A DNA stretch of 64,000 nt, taken from the NCBI GenBank assembly GCA_965203855.1, contig CBDBDN010000005.1:124001-188000 (forward strand), read 5' to 3'. Both the position numbers and the translations under genes were made by a program. This stretch comes from Bin87 sp965203855 (GTDB lineage: Bacteria; Chloroflexota; Dehalococcoidia; Lucifugimonadales; UBA3495). Of this stretch, positions 49,799-59,053 are shown piece after piece. The number at the start of each line of letters is the position of its first letter. Positions within the stretch are counted from its first letter, which is position 1. The notes below the pieces were generated by a model. The model was not told the DNA's origin, did no database searches, and saw only the letters and a program-made list of their open reading frames with translations.

Positions 49799-50663
49799 GC
49801 AGCCCTTTGACCTGGCGGAAAGCCTGGAAAGCGGCCAGGCGCATCGTTGGCGGCGCCGGGGCGACGGGTGGTATTCAGGCGTGCTGGGCCGCTATCTGCT
49901 GCACTTGCGGCAATGCGGCGACGGGGTTGAGTACCAGGCCGCCAGCGCCGATGCCGGCACAGCGGCGGATACGGACTCCGATTCCGACGGGGCGGTGTCC
50001 GAATTGCTGGCCCGTTATTTCCGGCTGGATGACGACATCGCCGCCATTTACGGCGACATCTGCCGCGACCGGCGGGTGGCCGAGATGGTAGCGCGCTATC
50101 CCGGCCTACGCATCCTGCGACAGGAACCTTGGGAATGCACGGTCGCTTTCATCTGCTCGTCCACTTCCAGCATCCCGCGCATCCATCAGAATATGGAGGC
50201 GATGGCCGACCGGCTGGGCAACCCGGTAACGCTGGACGGCGAAACGCGCCATATTTTCCCGTCGCCGCCGCGTCTGGCCGATGCCGGCGAGGGAATGCTG
50301 CGGGGGCTGGGGTTGGGGTTTCGCGCGCCGTATGTGGCAGCGGCGGCGGCCCGGGTGTGCGGCGGCGAACTGGATCTGGACGAACTGATACGGCTGCCTT
50401 ACGCCGATGCCAAGGCGCAGTTGATGGAATGCTACGGCATCGGGGCCAAGATTGCCGACTGCATTGCGGTATTCGCGCTGGAAAAGCTAGAAGCCTTTCC
50501 GGTGGATGTGTGGGTGCGCCGCGCCTTGGCCGAATGGTACTTTCCGATGCAGAAAAAGCCGCCCGACAAGGCGATGGTAGAATGGGCGCAGGACTATTTC
50601 GGCCAGTACGCCGGCTATTCGCAGCAGTACCTGTTCCACGGGCGGCGCAAAGCGGGCCGGTAG
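49782..50663 (+). CDS. OGG1-type DNA glycosylase, copy A (variant)
   Basis: 293 residues from GTG 49782, inside the end of dinG. N-terminal TBP-like domain (QPFDLAESLESGQAHRWRR), then the helix-hairpin-helix-GPD core: ECYGIGAKIADCIAVFAL with catalytic Lys223 and Asp242 in FPVDVWVRR (19-residue spacing, as in human OGG1). OGG1 removes 8-oxoguanine opposite cytosine. The pair of asparagines that contacts the orphan cytosine in OGG1 is replaced (ICSSTSSIPRI), so opposite-base preference may differ. Tandem paralogue of the next gene. Confidence 0.87.
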   Translation: MRLVIKQPFDLAESLESGQAHRWRRRGDGWYSGVLGRYLLHLRQCGDGVEYQAASADAGTAADTDSDSDGAVSELLARYFRLDDDIAAIYGDICRDRRVAEMVARYPGLRILRQEPWECTVAFICSSTSSIPRIHQNMEAMADRLGNPVTLDGETRHIFPSPPRLADAGEGMLRGLGLGFRAPYVAAAAARVCGGELDLDELIRLPYADAKAQLMECYGIGAKIADCIAVFALEKLEAFPVDVWVRRALAEWYFPMQKKPPDKAMVEWAQDYFGQYAGYSQQYLFHGRRKAGR

Positions 50664-50730
50664 GGCGATTTTTGACGCCGCTTGACCGGATGTGCAGGGA
50701 TTTTGGGCATCGGTAAGGAGGGTTGCTGAA

Positions 50731-51756
50731 ATGGCGCGGCAACTGGAAATTACGCAGCCTTTTGACCTGGAATTGAGCCTGACGATGGGGCAGGCGTTCC
50801 GCTGGCGGCGTCTGCCGGCCGACTGCGCTGCCGGCGGCAACGGCTGGTTTTCCGGCGTCATCGGCGACAGCCTGATCCACATTCGGCAGGTTGATGCGGG
50901 GGTGGAGTACCGGGTGGGCGGACCGGATGGGGAACGGGATGCCGATTTGAGCGGGTTGCTGTCGGCCTATTTCAGGCTGGACGATGATATTGAGGCGATT
51001 TATGCGGATCTCAGCGCGCGCGACCCCAAACTGGCATCCATAATTCAGGAAACGCCCGGCCTGCGTCTGCTGCGGCAAGACCCTTGGGAATGTCTGGCAG
51101 CCTATCTCTGCTCTGCGAACAACAGCGTAGAGCGTATTGGGCAAATCATCGATATGATGGCAGATAACTTTGGTACGCCGGTGTCGCTGGACGGGAAAAC
51201 CCGCCGCACATTTCCGACTGCGCGGCGATTGGGCGCCAACCCGGAAGCATCCGAAGCCAAGCTGGATGAACTGCGCTTGGGCCTCAAACGCGCACACAAT
51301 ATAACCGCCGCCGCCAGGCAAGTTTGTTCCGGTGAGCTGGATTGGAATGCGCTGCGTCGGGAACCTTACGATAAAGTCAAGCGGCGTCTGTTGCAATGCA
51401 ACGGCGTCGGCTCCAAGATTGCCGAGTGCGTTGCCCTGTTTGCCGTTGATCAGCTGGCCGCCTTTCCGATTGACCGCTGGGTATGGCGCGCCATCACCGA
51501 AGCCTACCCGGAATGGGGTTTTCCGGAGCAAAGCGGGCCGGAGAAATCAGGGGATGCAGCGATAAAGCGCGCGCAAAGCGAATTCGGAAAATATGCCGGC
51601 TACGCCAATCAGCAGCTATTCCAATGGCGCCGGCGGCATGGCGAGAAAGCACTGCCCTTTGGCGCCGTCTGGCGCGGCAAATTCAGGCTGCCGGCTGGCG
51701 TTACCCCTGATGAAGCGCGCTACGAATATCTGTCCCGCAAGTATTTACTATGCTGA
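50731..51756 (+). CDS. OGG1-type DNA glycosylase, copy B
   Basis: 341 residues. The same architecture as copy A: QPFDLELSLTMGQAFRWRR, LCSANNSVERI (Asn130-Asn131, the cytosine-contacting pair), and CNGVGSKIAECVALFAVD with Lys229 and Asp248 (FPIDRWVWR). It fits a canonical bacterial 8-oxoguanine glycosylase/AP lyase. AAGGAGG precedes ATG 50731. The last residues overlap the PIN gene by 7 nt. A longer insert (GPEKSGDAAIKRAQSEFG) separates it from copy A. Confidence 0.9.
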   Translation: MARQLEITQPFDLELSLTMGQAFRWRRLPADCAAGGNGWFSGVIGDSLIHIRQVDAGVEYRVGGPDGERDADLSGLLSAYFRLDDDIEAIYADLSARDPKLASIIQETPGLRLLRQDPWECLAAYLCSANNSVERIGQIIDMMADNFGTPVSLDGKTRRTFPTARRLGANPEASEAKLDELRLGLKRAHNITAAARQVCSGELDWNALRREPYDKVKRRLLQCNGVGSKIAECVALFAVDQLAAFPIDRWVWRAITEAYPEWGFPEQSGPEKSGDAAIKRAQSEFGKYAGYANQQLFQWRRRHGEKALPFGAVWRGKFRLPAGVTPDEARYEYLSRKYLLC

Positions 51757-52157
51757 TTGACAACAACGTGCTCGTTGATCTGGCGCTGGATCGGAAGCCG
51801 TATTCTCTAGAGGCGGAGGAGCTGCTAAACCGGATCCAGCAGACTGCAACGCCGGCATTCGTCGCCTGGCACTCAGTAGCCACTCTCTTTTATGTAGCGA
51901 ATCGCGCCATCGGCAGGAGCGCGGCGCTGACTTTCATAGAGCGGCTGGCCGACTTCATCACCGTGGTGCCTACTGGCGGCGACGCCCTTCGCTATGCTTT
52001 GTCGCTGCCGATGCGCGACTTTGAGGATGCGATGCAGGTTGCCGCCGCGCATACTGCCGGCGCTCAATACATCGTTACTCGCAACATTCGGGATTTTGTT
52101 GACTCGCCAATCCCGGCCATTGCGCCGGAACGGGCCCGGCGGGAGCTGTTGGGCTAA
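51750..52157 (+). CDS. PIN-domain protein
   Basis: 135 residues of a VapC-like PIN fold: MLIDNNVLVDLAL (first Asp), PAFVAWHSVATLFYV, MRDFEDAMQVAAAH and YIVTRNIRDF. The usual Thr/Ser-Asn after the first Asp is Asn-Asn. No antitoxin gene precedes it; instead it overlaps the end of the OGG1 gene (ATGCTGA), so it may act in repair rather than as a toxin, or its antitoxin has been lost. Confidence 0.8.
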   Translation: MLIDNNVLVDLALDRKPYSLEAEELLNRIQQTATPAFVAWHSVATLFYVANRAIGRSAALTFIERLADFITVVPTGGDALRYALSLPMRDFEDAMQVAAAHTAGAQYIVTRNIRDFVDSPIPAIAPERARRELLG

Positions 52158-52168
52158 CTCTGCGGTCG

Positions 52169-53131
52169 CTATCCGGGGCGCGCTCCGCCGCCGATGACCC
52201 GGAAGTGCTGCACACTGGCGGCGTCGGGGAATTCCTGCTGGGTTTGGCGGAATGCCGGCTTGCTGCGCCGCCGGCGGGCGTCCAGCAGGATGCCTACTAT
52301 GGTGCCGCTGTGGGCTACATTGACGCCGACGGCGCCGGGGCCGATTGCCTGGGCCAGCGCAATCGCCCGTTCTACCCATGGGCCGGCGTCGGGGGGATGC
52401 CCGGCTTGCGCGCTGATGGTAGCCCCTCGGCCAACTAGATCCGGGTCGCTGCGGCGGATGCCCTCCCGCACCAAGTCAACGGCGGCGGCGGTTTGTGCGG
52501 ATACCGCCGTCCATTGCGCCGTCCGATCCACGGCGTTGAATGCCAGAGTGTCCACCTGCCCGCCGCGGTCAATGGCGATGACTTCCAGCGGCGGCGGCGG
52601 CCCCAGCGACTCGGCAATCCGGCCTTGCCGGTGGTCAAACATTGCGATGCCGGGGAACATTACGCCGTCGGTGGGTTCAACGGCCAGGGCGATGCGGGCG
52701 ATAACTGCGGGCGGCAAGGCAATTCCGGCGGCGGCGGACACGGCGGACACGGCGGCGGCAATATCGGCGCTGCTGCTGCCCATCCCTTTGCCGACGGGGA
52801 TGGGGCTGGACACGGACAGCGCAGCGGACAGGTTGGCGATGCCGGCCCGCCGTTCAATTTCGGACAGCGCAATGGCAACGGCCTGCCGGGTTTTGGGCAG
52901 ATGGTCAATTCCGAACACCGGCGGGCCAGATACCGATATGGCGGCATCGGCGCCATCGGCATCGGTATCGGCGGGATCGTCGGGGCCGGCGTACAGCGTG
53001 GCGGTGGCGCGGGAAAACTGATTGACCGGGCAGGTTATCAGGAAATTGATGCCGTCGGACATTCCCTGCACCAGTTCGCCGCAAGTGCCGGGAGCCAGCG
53101 CGGCAGCCGTTCCGATGACCGCTCCGGGCAT
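52169..53131 (-). CDS. pduX: L-threonine kinase, GHMP family (PduX-like)
   Basis: 320 residues. The N-terminal GHMP substrate motif is APGTCGELVQGM, the ATP-binding motif PIPVGKGMGSSSADIAAAV, and the C-terminal motif GAVGVNVAHSGTIVGIL. PduX makes L-threonine phosphate for the aminopropanol arm of cobalamin. Cobalamin context is strong: CobU (7 nt upstream) and CobQ follow the same direction. Confidence 0.85.
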   Translation of the reverse strand: MPGAVIGTAAALAPGTCGELVQGMSDGINFLITCPVNQFSRATATLYAGPDDPADTDADGADAAISVSGPPVFGIDHLPKTRQAVAIALSEIERRAGIANLSAALSVSSPIPVGKGMGSSSADIAAAVSAVSAAAGIALPPAVIARIALAVEPTDGVMFPGIAMFDHRQGRIAESLGPPPPLEVIAIDRGGQVDTLAFNAVDRTAQWTAVSAQTAAAVDLVREGIRRSDPDLVGRGATISAQAGHPPDAGPWVERAIALAQAIGPGAVGVNVAHSGTIVGILLDARRRRSKPAFRQTQQEFPDAASVQHFRVIGGGARPG

Positions 53132-53138
53132 TGGGCGT

Positions 53139-53741
53139 TCAGGCGGCGGCGCCGGGGCGTTTCACCGGCACGGGGATGCCGGCTACCAGCAAGGTTACTT
53201 CGTCCGCGACGGCGGCGACGGCCTGGTTCAGCGTTCCCAGCAAGTCCTGGAACTGGCGGCCCAGAGGCGTCATTGCTACGGGCGACTGGCCTACTTCGCT
53301 GCTGACGATAAGGGCGTCGGCTTTCAGTTGGGTTGCGAGGATGATGAAACGGAGCGCGGCGCCCGTTACCCGGGCTTCCAGTTCGGCCGGCGGCGTCCGC
53401 TCATGTTCCAAGAGTAGGTTGGAAGCCCAGCCGTCCAGCGAGTCCAGCAGCAGAACCGGACGGGTTGCCGGGTCAAGCGACGCGGCTTGCAGCGCGCCTA
53501 CCGGATTGAGCGGGGCTTCCAGGGTCTGCCAGTGCGCCGGGCGGCGTTCCTGATGCCGTTGGATGCGCTGCTGCATTGCGGCATCAGCAGCGGCGGCGGC
53601 AACGCCGGCGGCGATATAGATGACGGGGCGGCCAGCGCCATCCGATGCCAGCGTTGCGGCGCGCGTCTCGGCCCAGGCGCTTTTGCCGGAACGGATGCCG
53701 CCGATTACCAAGTGAATTGTGCCTCTGGCGATTGGGGTCAT
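53139..53741 (-). CDS. cobU: Adenosylcobinamide kinase/guanylyltransferase
   Basis: 200 residues, family length. P-loop GGIRSGKSAWAE near the N-terminus, PVIYIAAGVA, the RHQERRPAHWQTLEAP segment with the GMP-accepting histidine, LLLDSLDGWASNLL, and ALIVSSEVGQSPVAMTPLGRQFQDLLGTLNQAVA. It phosphorylates then activates adenosylcobinamide. It starts inside the cobQ stop (4-nt overlap). Confidence 0.92.
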   Translation of the reverse strand: MTPIARGTIHLVIGGIRSGKSAWAETRAATLASDGAGRPVIYIAAGVAAAAADAAMQQRIQRHQERRPAHWQTLEAPLNPVGALQAASLDPATRPVLLLDSLDGWASNLLLEHERTPPAELEARVTGAALRFIILATQLKADALIVSSEVGQSPVAMTPLGRQFQDLLGTLNQAVAAVADEVTLLVAGIPVPVKRPGAAA

Positions 53742-55384
53742 ACTGCCGGCGTCAATCCCGTCATAGCGTACACCAGCGGCATACGCAGGCTGCTGCGAAC
53801 CCAGTCGGCCAAGCGGTCGTATTCCTGGTCGCGGGCCAGTTCGGCGCCGGCCGGGGGCAGGGCCAATCCCTTGCGCCGCGCCAGTTCTTGCAGGATGGCG
53901 CGGCGGATGCCGGCATTGTGAAAGAGGCCGTGGATATAGGTGCCCAGTATCCGCCCTGAGGCGTCTATGGCGCCGTCAAGGGCAGTTTCCGCAGTAACGG
54001 CAGCGTCGGCGCGGTCGCTGACGGCGAAAGGCGGGATGATGCCCTCGCCGACGGTGCGCCCCATATGGATTTCGTAACCGGATACCATTGCGTTGGCGGC
54101 GCCGGCCAGCAGGGCGCCGGCGCGGGCCGCTTCGGGGCGGACAGCGGCGCGGATGCGGTGGGTTTCTTTCGTGCCGGCGAATGTAGTCGTCAGCGGCAGC
54201 AGGCCCAGCCCGTCGGCGGCCGGCACCGTGGATTCGATGCCGTCAGGGTCGTACAGCTTGCGGCCCAGCATCTGATAGCCGCCGCAGATTCCGATGACGG
54301 ATGCGCCCTGCCGAAAAGCGTCGGCGACAGCCGGCGTAAGGGACTGGCGTTCCATCCAGAGCAGGTCGGGGATGGTAGTTTTGCTGCCGGGCAGGATAAT
54401 CAGGTCGGGGCGGCCCAGGCGGCTGCCCTGCTGCACATAGCGCAGGGACACGCCCGGCTCCCGCGCCAGCGGGTCAAAGTCGTCAAAGTTGGAGATGTGC
54501 GGCAGCTGAACTACGGCCACATCCAGAATGGCGGCGTCCGAGTCGGATGGCGGCGTCAAGTCCAAGGCTACCGAGTCCTCCTCCGGGATGTGAATGTCGC
54601 GGTAATGATGTACGACGCCGACGACGGGTTTGCCGGTGTAATCCTCCAGCCAGGACAGGCCGTCGGACAGCAGAGAGATGTCGCCGCGGAACTTGTTGAT
54701 GAGCAAGCCTTTGACGGCGGCGCGCTCGGCGTCGTCCAGCAATTGGAGGGTGCCGACGAGAGAGGCGAACACGCCGCCCCGGTCGATGTCGCCGCAGAGC
54801 AGGACGGGGGCATTGGCGTGGAGGGCAACGCGCATATTGACGATTTCGGTGGCTTTCAGGTTGATTTCGGCGGGGCTGCCGGCGCCCTCAATGACGACCA
54901 CATCGTACTGCCGGCGCAGGGTGTCCAGCGAATGGGCAACCGATTGCCACAGGGTGGCTTTGAGGTCAAAGTAGTCGCGGGCGCGGGCAGAGGTTAGGGG
55001 GCGGCCCATCAGCACTACCTGGGCGTGGCTGTCGGCTTCGGGCTTGAGGAGAACGGGGTTCATCTCAACGCGGGCGTCCACACCGGCGGCTTCGGCCTGG
55101 ACGGCCTGAGCGCGTCCGATTTCGCCGCCGTCGGGGGTTACATAGGAATTGTTGGACATATTCTGCGCCTTGAAAGGGGCGACGCGAAAGCCGTCCTGGC
55201 GCAGCATCCGGCACAGCGCCGACACGAGGACGCTTTTGCCGACGTGGGAGGCCGTGCCTTGCACCATCAGCACACGTCCCAGCGGGGGATGCGGCCCCGG
55301 AGGTGCCAAAATGTCGGTATTGCGGCTCAAAATCTGCTGTACCTCCCGGCAAATCTGCGGAGTATGCCGCCTATTAAACCACAT
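53738..55384 (-). CDS. cobQ: Cobyric acid synthase
   Basis: 548 residues at most. MVQGTASHVGKSVLVSALCRMLRQDGFRVAPFKAQNMSNNSYV is the hallmark N-terminal synthetase domain, and the glutamine amidotransferase triad lies in GICGGYQMLGRKLYDP and YIHGLFHNAGI. It amidates four side chains of adenosylcobyrinic acid diamide. The family usually begins near MVQGTASH, so ATG 55267 or GTG 55273 may be the true start; the extra 39 residues have no similarity. First gene of a three-gene cobalamin operon. Confidence 0.92.
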   Translation of the reverse strand: MWFNRRHTPQICREVQQILSRNTDILAPPGPHPPLGRVLMVQGTASHVGKSVLVSALCRMLRQDGFRVAPFKAQNMSNNSYVTPDGGEIGRAQAVQAEAAGVDARVEMNPVLLKPEADSHAQVVLMGRPLTSARARDYFDLKATLWQSVAHSLDTLRRQYDVVVIEGAGSPAEINLKATEIVNMRVALHANAPVLLCGDIDRGGVFASLVGTLQLLDDAERAAVKGLLINKFRGDISLLSDGLSWLEDYTGKPVVGVVHHYRDIHIPEEDSVALDLTPPSDSDAAILDVAVVQLPHISNFDDFDPLAREPGVSLRYVQQGSRLGRPDLIILPGSKTTIPDLLWMERQSLTPAVADAFRQGASVIGICGGYQMLGRKLYDPDGIESTVPAADGLGLLPLTTTFAGTKETHRIRAAVRPEAARAGALLAGAANAMVSGYEIHMGRTVGEGIIPPFAVSDRADAAVTAETALDGAIDASGRILGTYIHGLFHNAGIRRAILQELARRKGLALPPAGAELARDQEYDRLADWVRSSLRMPLVYAMTGLTPAV

Positions 55385-55504
55385 TGGCGCAACCTTTATT
55401 CAACCCTCTTGCGGGGTATGCCGTTAAATTCAACCGTCATTCCGGCGAAAGTCGGCAGCTAGTATCGTAATCCGACACTATGGCAATGAAGCCGGCAGCC
55501 ATAG

Positions 55505-55524
55505 ATTCCGGCTTTCGCCGGAAT
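55505..55524. repeat. REP-like palindrome with degenerate arm repeats
   Basis: ATTCCGGC-TTTC-GCCGGAAT followed by four GGAATGGCGGTTGGGGGG-like units to 55590. A half-degenerate copy lies at 55439. Confidence 0.78.
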
Positions 55525-55673
55525 GACGGTTGGGGGGTTGGAATGGCAGGTTGGGGGGTGGAATGGCGGTTGGGGGGGTGGAATGACGGTTGGGTTCGGA
55601 ATAATGCGTAAGGCGATTCGGGCGGTGGTGGTTGGGTTTGCTAAACTTAGCGGGGGGTGGTACGGTAGCGGGG

Positions 55674-57164
55674 ATGGGCGCGCCAGTAATTTGCCGTTTT
55701 TGCCGGGGATGGCGTCGCTTGCCGTCGTCCGGCGATTTGCGGATAATTCCGGCATTGGCGGCGGCGGTTCTGATAGCGGCGACGGCGTTGGCCTGCCGCC
55801 CTGCCGGCCCGGCTGCCGGCAATCCCGACTTTGCTATGGGCATCAATAATACGAGCATCAATGATATGGGCGTCAATGATATAAGCATCAATCGCATCGC
55901 TTACATTGATGACGACGGCCAGCTGGAAACCGTCAACCCGGATGGTTCCTATCGACAGCTGCTGACGGCTGGCGTGGTGGCTGATGCGGGCCGGGGCATC
56001 GGCGGCGTATTGGCGCAACCGCTGCGCGCGGAGCGGGTGTACAGCTGGCCGGCGTGGTCGCCTGATGGATCCCGCATTGCGGTCTCAATGATTCAGGGGC
56101 GAGAGTCGGGGCCGCCGGAGGTTAGCGTCCAATCTTTGGAGGCGGAAACGGGCGTCGGGGGGCCGGTGTTTGTCAACGATGACCCGCTGCCGATCGCCGA
56201 GGGGACTCCGCACTATGTGCAATGGTCGCCGGACGGGCGTCTGCTGGGCATCACGGCGGCGACGCGGGAGGGATTGACGCTGTTCGTAGCGGACGGCAAT
56301 CCGGGGGACGGCATCCGGGCGCCGGCAATGCCGATAGCAGTGCGTCGGGGCGCGCCCTTGTATTTTGACTGGTCGCCGGACAGCCGGTGGCTGGCGGTGC
56401 ACAGCGGAGAGGAGGTGCTGGCGCTGCGCTTTGATGCGGCTTTCACGCAGGCAACGGCGCAGACGATTGGCCGGTCGCGGTCTTTTCGGACGCCGGCCTG
56501 GTCGCCGGACGGGGAGCAGCTGGCGTGGTCGGGGCCCGGCGGGGACAGCGAGGCGTTGTGGCTGTCGCGTCCGGCCCGGGCCGATTACCTACCGATGCGC
56601 CTGGCGGAAGTGGAAGGCGACTGCGCTTTTTTGTGGTCGCCTGATGGGGACATCATTGCGCTGGCCGACCGGCAGAATGACGGCGCGCCGGCGTACCGGC
56701 GGCTGCGTCTGATAGCCGCCGACGGCAGTGTGGAGCGGGTTGTCCAGGAGGATGAATGGACGCTGGCGTTTTTCTGGGAGCCGGCGGGCGAGCGGCTGGC
56801 CTGGGTATCTCTGAACGCTGAGGAGCGCACTATGGAATGGCGGATTGATGACGGCGATATTGCCGGCGGTGGCATCGGCGATGTTGAAGGTAACGGCGAT
56901 GGCGATAGGCCGGCCGGGGGGTTGCAGTTTTCGCCTACGGGCGCCGCCTTTCTGATGCTGGCGTTTTTTGACCAATACGCGCGGAGCCATAGCCCATGGG
57001 CGCCCGACGGCTCCGGCATAACGATTGCGGGCGACCAGCAGTATCTGGCGCAGCGGCGCAATGGCAGCAGCGGCGGGGGCTCGCGGATATTCGTAGCGGG
57101 CGTTGAGGACGGCAGCCTGCACGACATTGCCGGGGGCAGCCTGGCGGTGTGGTCGCCGCGGTGA
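55674..57164 (+). CDS. TolB/WD40-like beta-propeller lipoprotein
   Basis: About 496 residues. A lipobox (AATALAC) follows a hydrophobic signal. A short segment with near-repeated INDMGVNDISIN text precedes a propeller whose blades carry the TolB-type WSPDGSRIAV signature at least six times (WSPDGRLLGI, WSPDSRWLAV, WSPDGEQLAW, WSPDGDIIAL). A predicted exported, membrane-anchored binding protein. ATG 55674 is the likeliest start; an in-frame TTG exists at 55632. A glycosyltransferase follows after a composite repeat. Confidence 0.78.
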   Translation: MGAPVICRFCRGWRRLPSSGDLRIIPALAAAVLIAATALACRPAGPAAGNPDFAMGINNTSINDMGVNDISINRIAYIDDDGQLETVNPDGSYRQLLTAGVVADAGRGIGGVLAQPLRAERVYSWPAWSPDGSRIAVSMIQGRESGPPEVSVQSLEAETGVGGPVFVNDDPLPIAEGTPHYVQWSPDGRLLGITAATREGLTLFVADGNPGDGIRAPAMPIAVRRGAPLYFDWSPDSRWLAVHSGEEVLALRFDAAFTQATAQTIGRSRSFRTPAWSPDGEQLAWSGPGGDSEALWLSRPARADYLPMRLAEVEGDCAFLWSPDGDIIALADRQNDGAPAYRRLRLIAADGSVERVVQEDEWTLAFFWEPAGERLAWVSLNAEERTMEWRIDDGDIAGGGIGDVEGNGDGDRPAGGLQFSPTGAAFLMLAFFDQYARSHSPWAPDGSGITIAGDQQYLAQRRNGSSGGGSRIFVAGVEDGSLHDIAGGSLAVWSPR

Positions 57165-57215
57165 CGGCAGAAGAGACGGATGACGGTAAAGGGGCCGGCA
57201 TTCCGGCTGGGCGTA

Positions 57216-57301
57216 TTGACACCGATGGGCAGGATGGACGGGATGGGGTAATGGCATGGATGAAGGGGATGGGGATTTTGGATTCCGGCTTGCGCCGGAA
57301 T
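57216..57301. repeat. Composite repeat (second module plus REP)
   Basis: GTATTGACACCGATGGGCAG, GGATGG, a conserved spacer (GGGGTAATGGCATGGATG) and the palindrome ATTCCGGC-TTGC-GCCGGAAT at 57282-57301. Confidence 0.82.
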
Positions 57302-57375
57302 GACGGTTGGGGGTTGGAATGACGGGGATGGACGGAATAGTGCGGGTTTGACTTGATAACGGCGATTGGGGCGAT

Positions 57376-59013
57376 ATGGGCAGGGAACACTGGCGACGGG
57401 TAAGACGTTGGGCCGGGCCGGCGCTGCTGATTGTGATTGCGCTGGCCGGGGCGGCGCACCTGTGGGTTCGCACCGGGGAATACGGCCTGGGATTAACCAA
57501 CGACTCGCTGAACTATCTGGCGACGGCGGAAAGCATAGCGGAAGGCAAGGGACTAAAAGACGCCACCGGAAGGCCTTCTCTGCTAACCCCGCCGCTGTAT
57601 CCGCTGGTATTAGCGGGCGTCAGCCGGCTGGGGATTGAACCCGTTGCGGCGGCGCGGCTGGTGAACGTCGCCGCATTTGGACTGATGACGCTGCTGGCGG
57701 GGTTATGGCTGCGGCGTCGGGTCAAGTACGGGGTAATTGCCGTTGCCGGGGCGCTGACGGTGATGGCGGCGTCTCCGCTAGTCAATGCGGCGTCGTATCT
57801 ATGGACGGAAACGCTGTTCGTTCTGCTGATTTTACTGTCGCTGCTGCAACTGGAGGCGTTCCTGAAACGACCGGAGAGGCGGCTGCCGTTGGCGGCGGCG
57901 GCGGTCTGCGCCGGCCTCGCCGCCGTTACGCGGTATATGGGGGTGGCGGGGATATTTACCGGGGTGCTGCTGATATTGGCGATCCCCAAGATGCCGGCGC
58001 GGGTGAGGCTGGCGTATGCCGCGGCTTACGGGGTAGCGGCGTCCGTTCCGTTGGCCGCTTATATGGCGCGCAACTATGCGGTGTCCGGGTCGTGGATTGT
58101 ATCGCCAAATCGGGATGTGGATTACACTACTGGCGATGCGCTGCGGGACCTGGCCGACGGAGCGCTGCGTTACTTGCAGATTGCCGACACGGCAGTTGGG
58201 GATTGGTCCGGATGGTTCTGGGCGGGCGTGGGCTTGACCGCGCTGGCGGCGACGGTCGGGTTTTTGCTCTACTTGCGTTTGACTGGGGCGGGCCGGGCTG
58301 ACAGCCGGGATACGGCCTCTACCTCCAGCCCGGGTACGGGTCTGGCGTCGGCGCTGCCTTTTGCGGTATTTGCGGCGGTATATGTTATGACAGTGCTTAT
58401 CGTGGTCAGCGACCGGGCCGCCCAAAGCATCGACAGCAGATACCTGATGCCGATATTGACGCCGCTGCTGCTGGTCGGTGCCCTGTTTGCAGACCGGGTA
58501 TTGCGGATTGAGGCGCGGGGATGGCTGGCGGCGCTGAAGTGGGTGGCGGCGACGGCGGCGCTGCTGCTCTGGGCGGCGAACCTGGCTTATGAAACCCGCA
58601 GCGGGCTGGCGGAAACGGCGACGGCGCTGGAAAGCGGCTACATCGGGGATACTTACAACACCGCGCAATGGCGGGACGGGGAGACGCCGGCATATCTGAA
58701 AGCGCATCCCGTGGCCGGGACGGTGTACACCAACCACGCGGGCCGGCTGTGGTGGTTTGTCGATTTGGAGCAGCGCAAAATATCCGTAAGAGTGCAAGCG
58801 GATGATGACTGCCCGGCGTGGCTGCGGCGGGCAATGACGAAAATTGAGCGCAATGACGCCGTCCGGCAGGATTACGCTTACATAATCTGGTTTGACCGGC
58901 GCGGGGAATACCGGAATTGGTGCGATATTGAGCCGGATGCGCTGACGCCGGGGCTGGAACGGTTGGCGGTATTTGGCGACGGGGCGGTGTACCGGGTGCG
59001 ACCGTTGCACTGA
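57376..59013 (+). CDS. GT-C fold membrane glycosyltransferase (ArnT/PMT-like)
   Basis: 545 residues with about 10-12 membrane helices. After the first helix the large outer loop has LGLTNDSLNYLATAESIAEGKG, giving the acidic motif position expected of the GT39/PMT family, then GRPSLLTPPLYPLVLAGVSRLG. A C-terminal soluble segment of about 110 residues ends the protein. It would transfer a sugar from a polyprenyl phosphate donor on the outer face. Substrate unknown. It follows a lipoprotein propeller. Confidence 0.75.
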   Translation: MGREHWRRVRRWAGPALLIVIALAGAAHLWVRTGEYGLGLTNDSLNYLATAESIAEGKGLKDATGRPSLLTPPLYPLVLAGVSRLGIEPVAAARLVNVAAFGLMTLLAGLWLRRRVKYGVIAVAGALTVMAASPLVNAASYLWTETLFVLLILLSLLQLEAFLKRPERRLPLAAAAVCAGLAAVTRYMGVAGIFTGVLLILAIPKMPARVRLAYAAAYGVAASVPLAAYMARNYAVSGSWIVSPNRDVDYTTGDALRDLADGALRYLQIADTAVGDWSGWFWAGVGLTALAATVGFLLYLRLTGAGRADSRDTASTSSPGTGLASALPFAVFAAVYVMTVLIVVSDRAAQSIDSRYLMPILTPLLLVGALFADRVLRIEARGWLAALKWVAATAALLLWAANLAYETRSGLAETATALESGYIGDTYNTAQWRDGETPAYLKAHPVAGTVYTNHAGRLWWFVDLEQRKISVRVQADDDCPAWLRRAMTKIERNDAVRQDYAYIIWFDRRGEYRNWCDIEPDALTPGLERLAVFGDGAVYRVRPLH

Positions 59014-59053
59014 CCCGCTCCGGTAGGAGATGGCCGGGGCCGGCATTCCGGTT

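Noticed and set aside
55385..55673. Cobalamin riboswitch upstream of cobQ
   Set aside because: No B12-box-like sequence was recognised. The gap holds REP-type repeats only.
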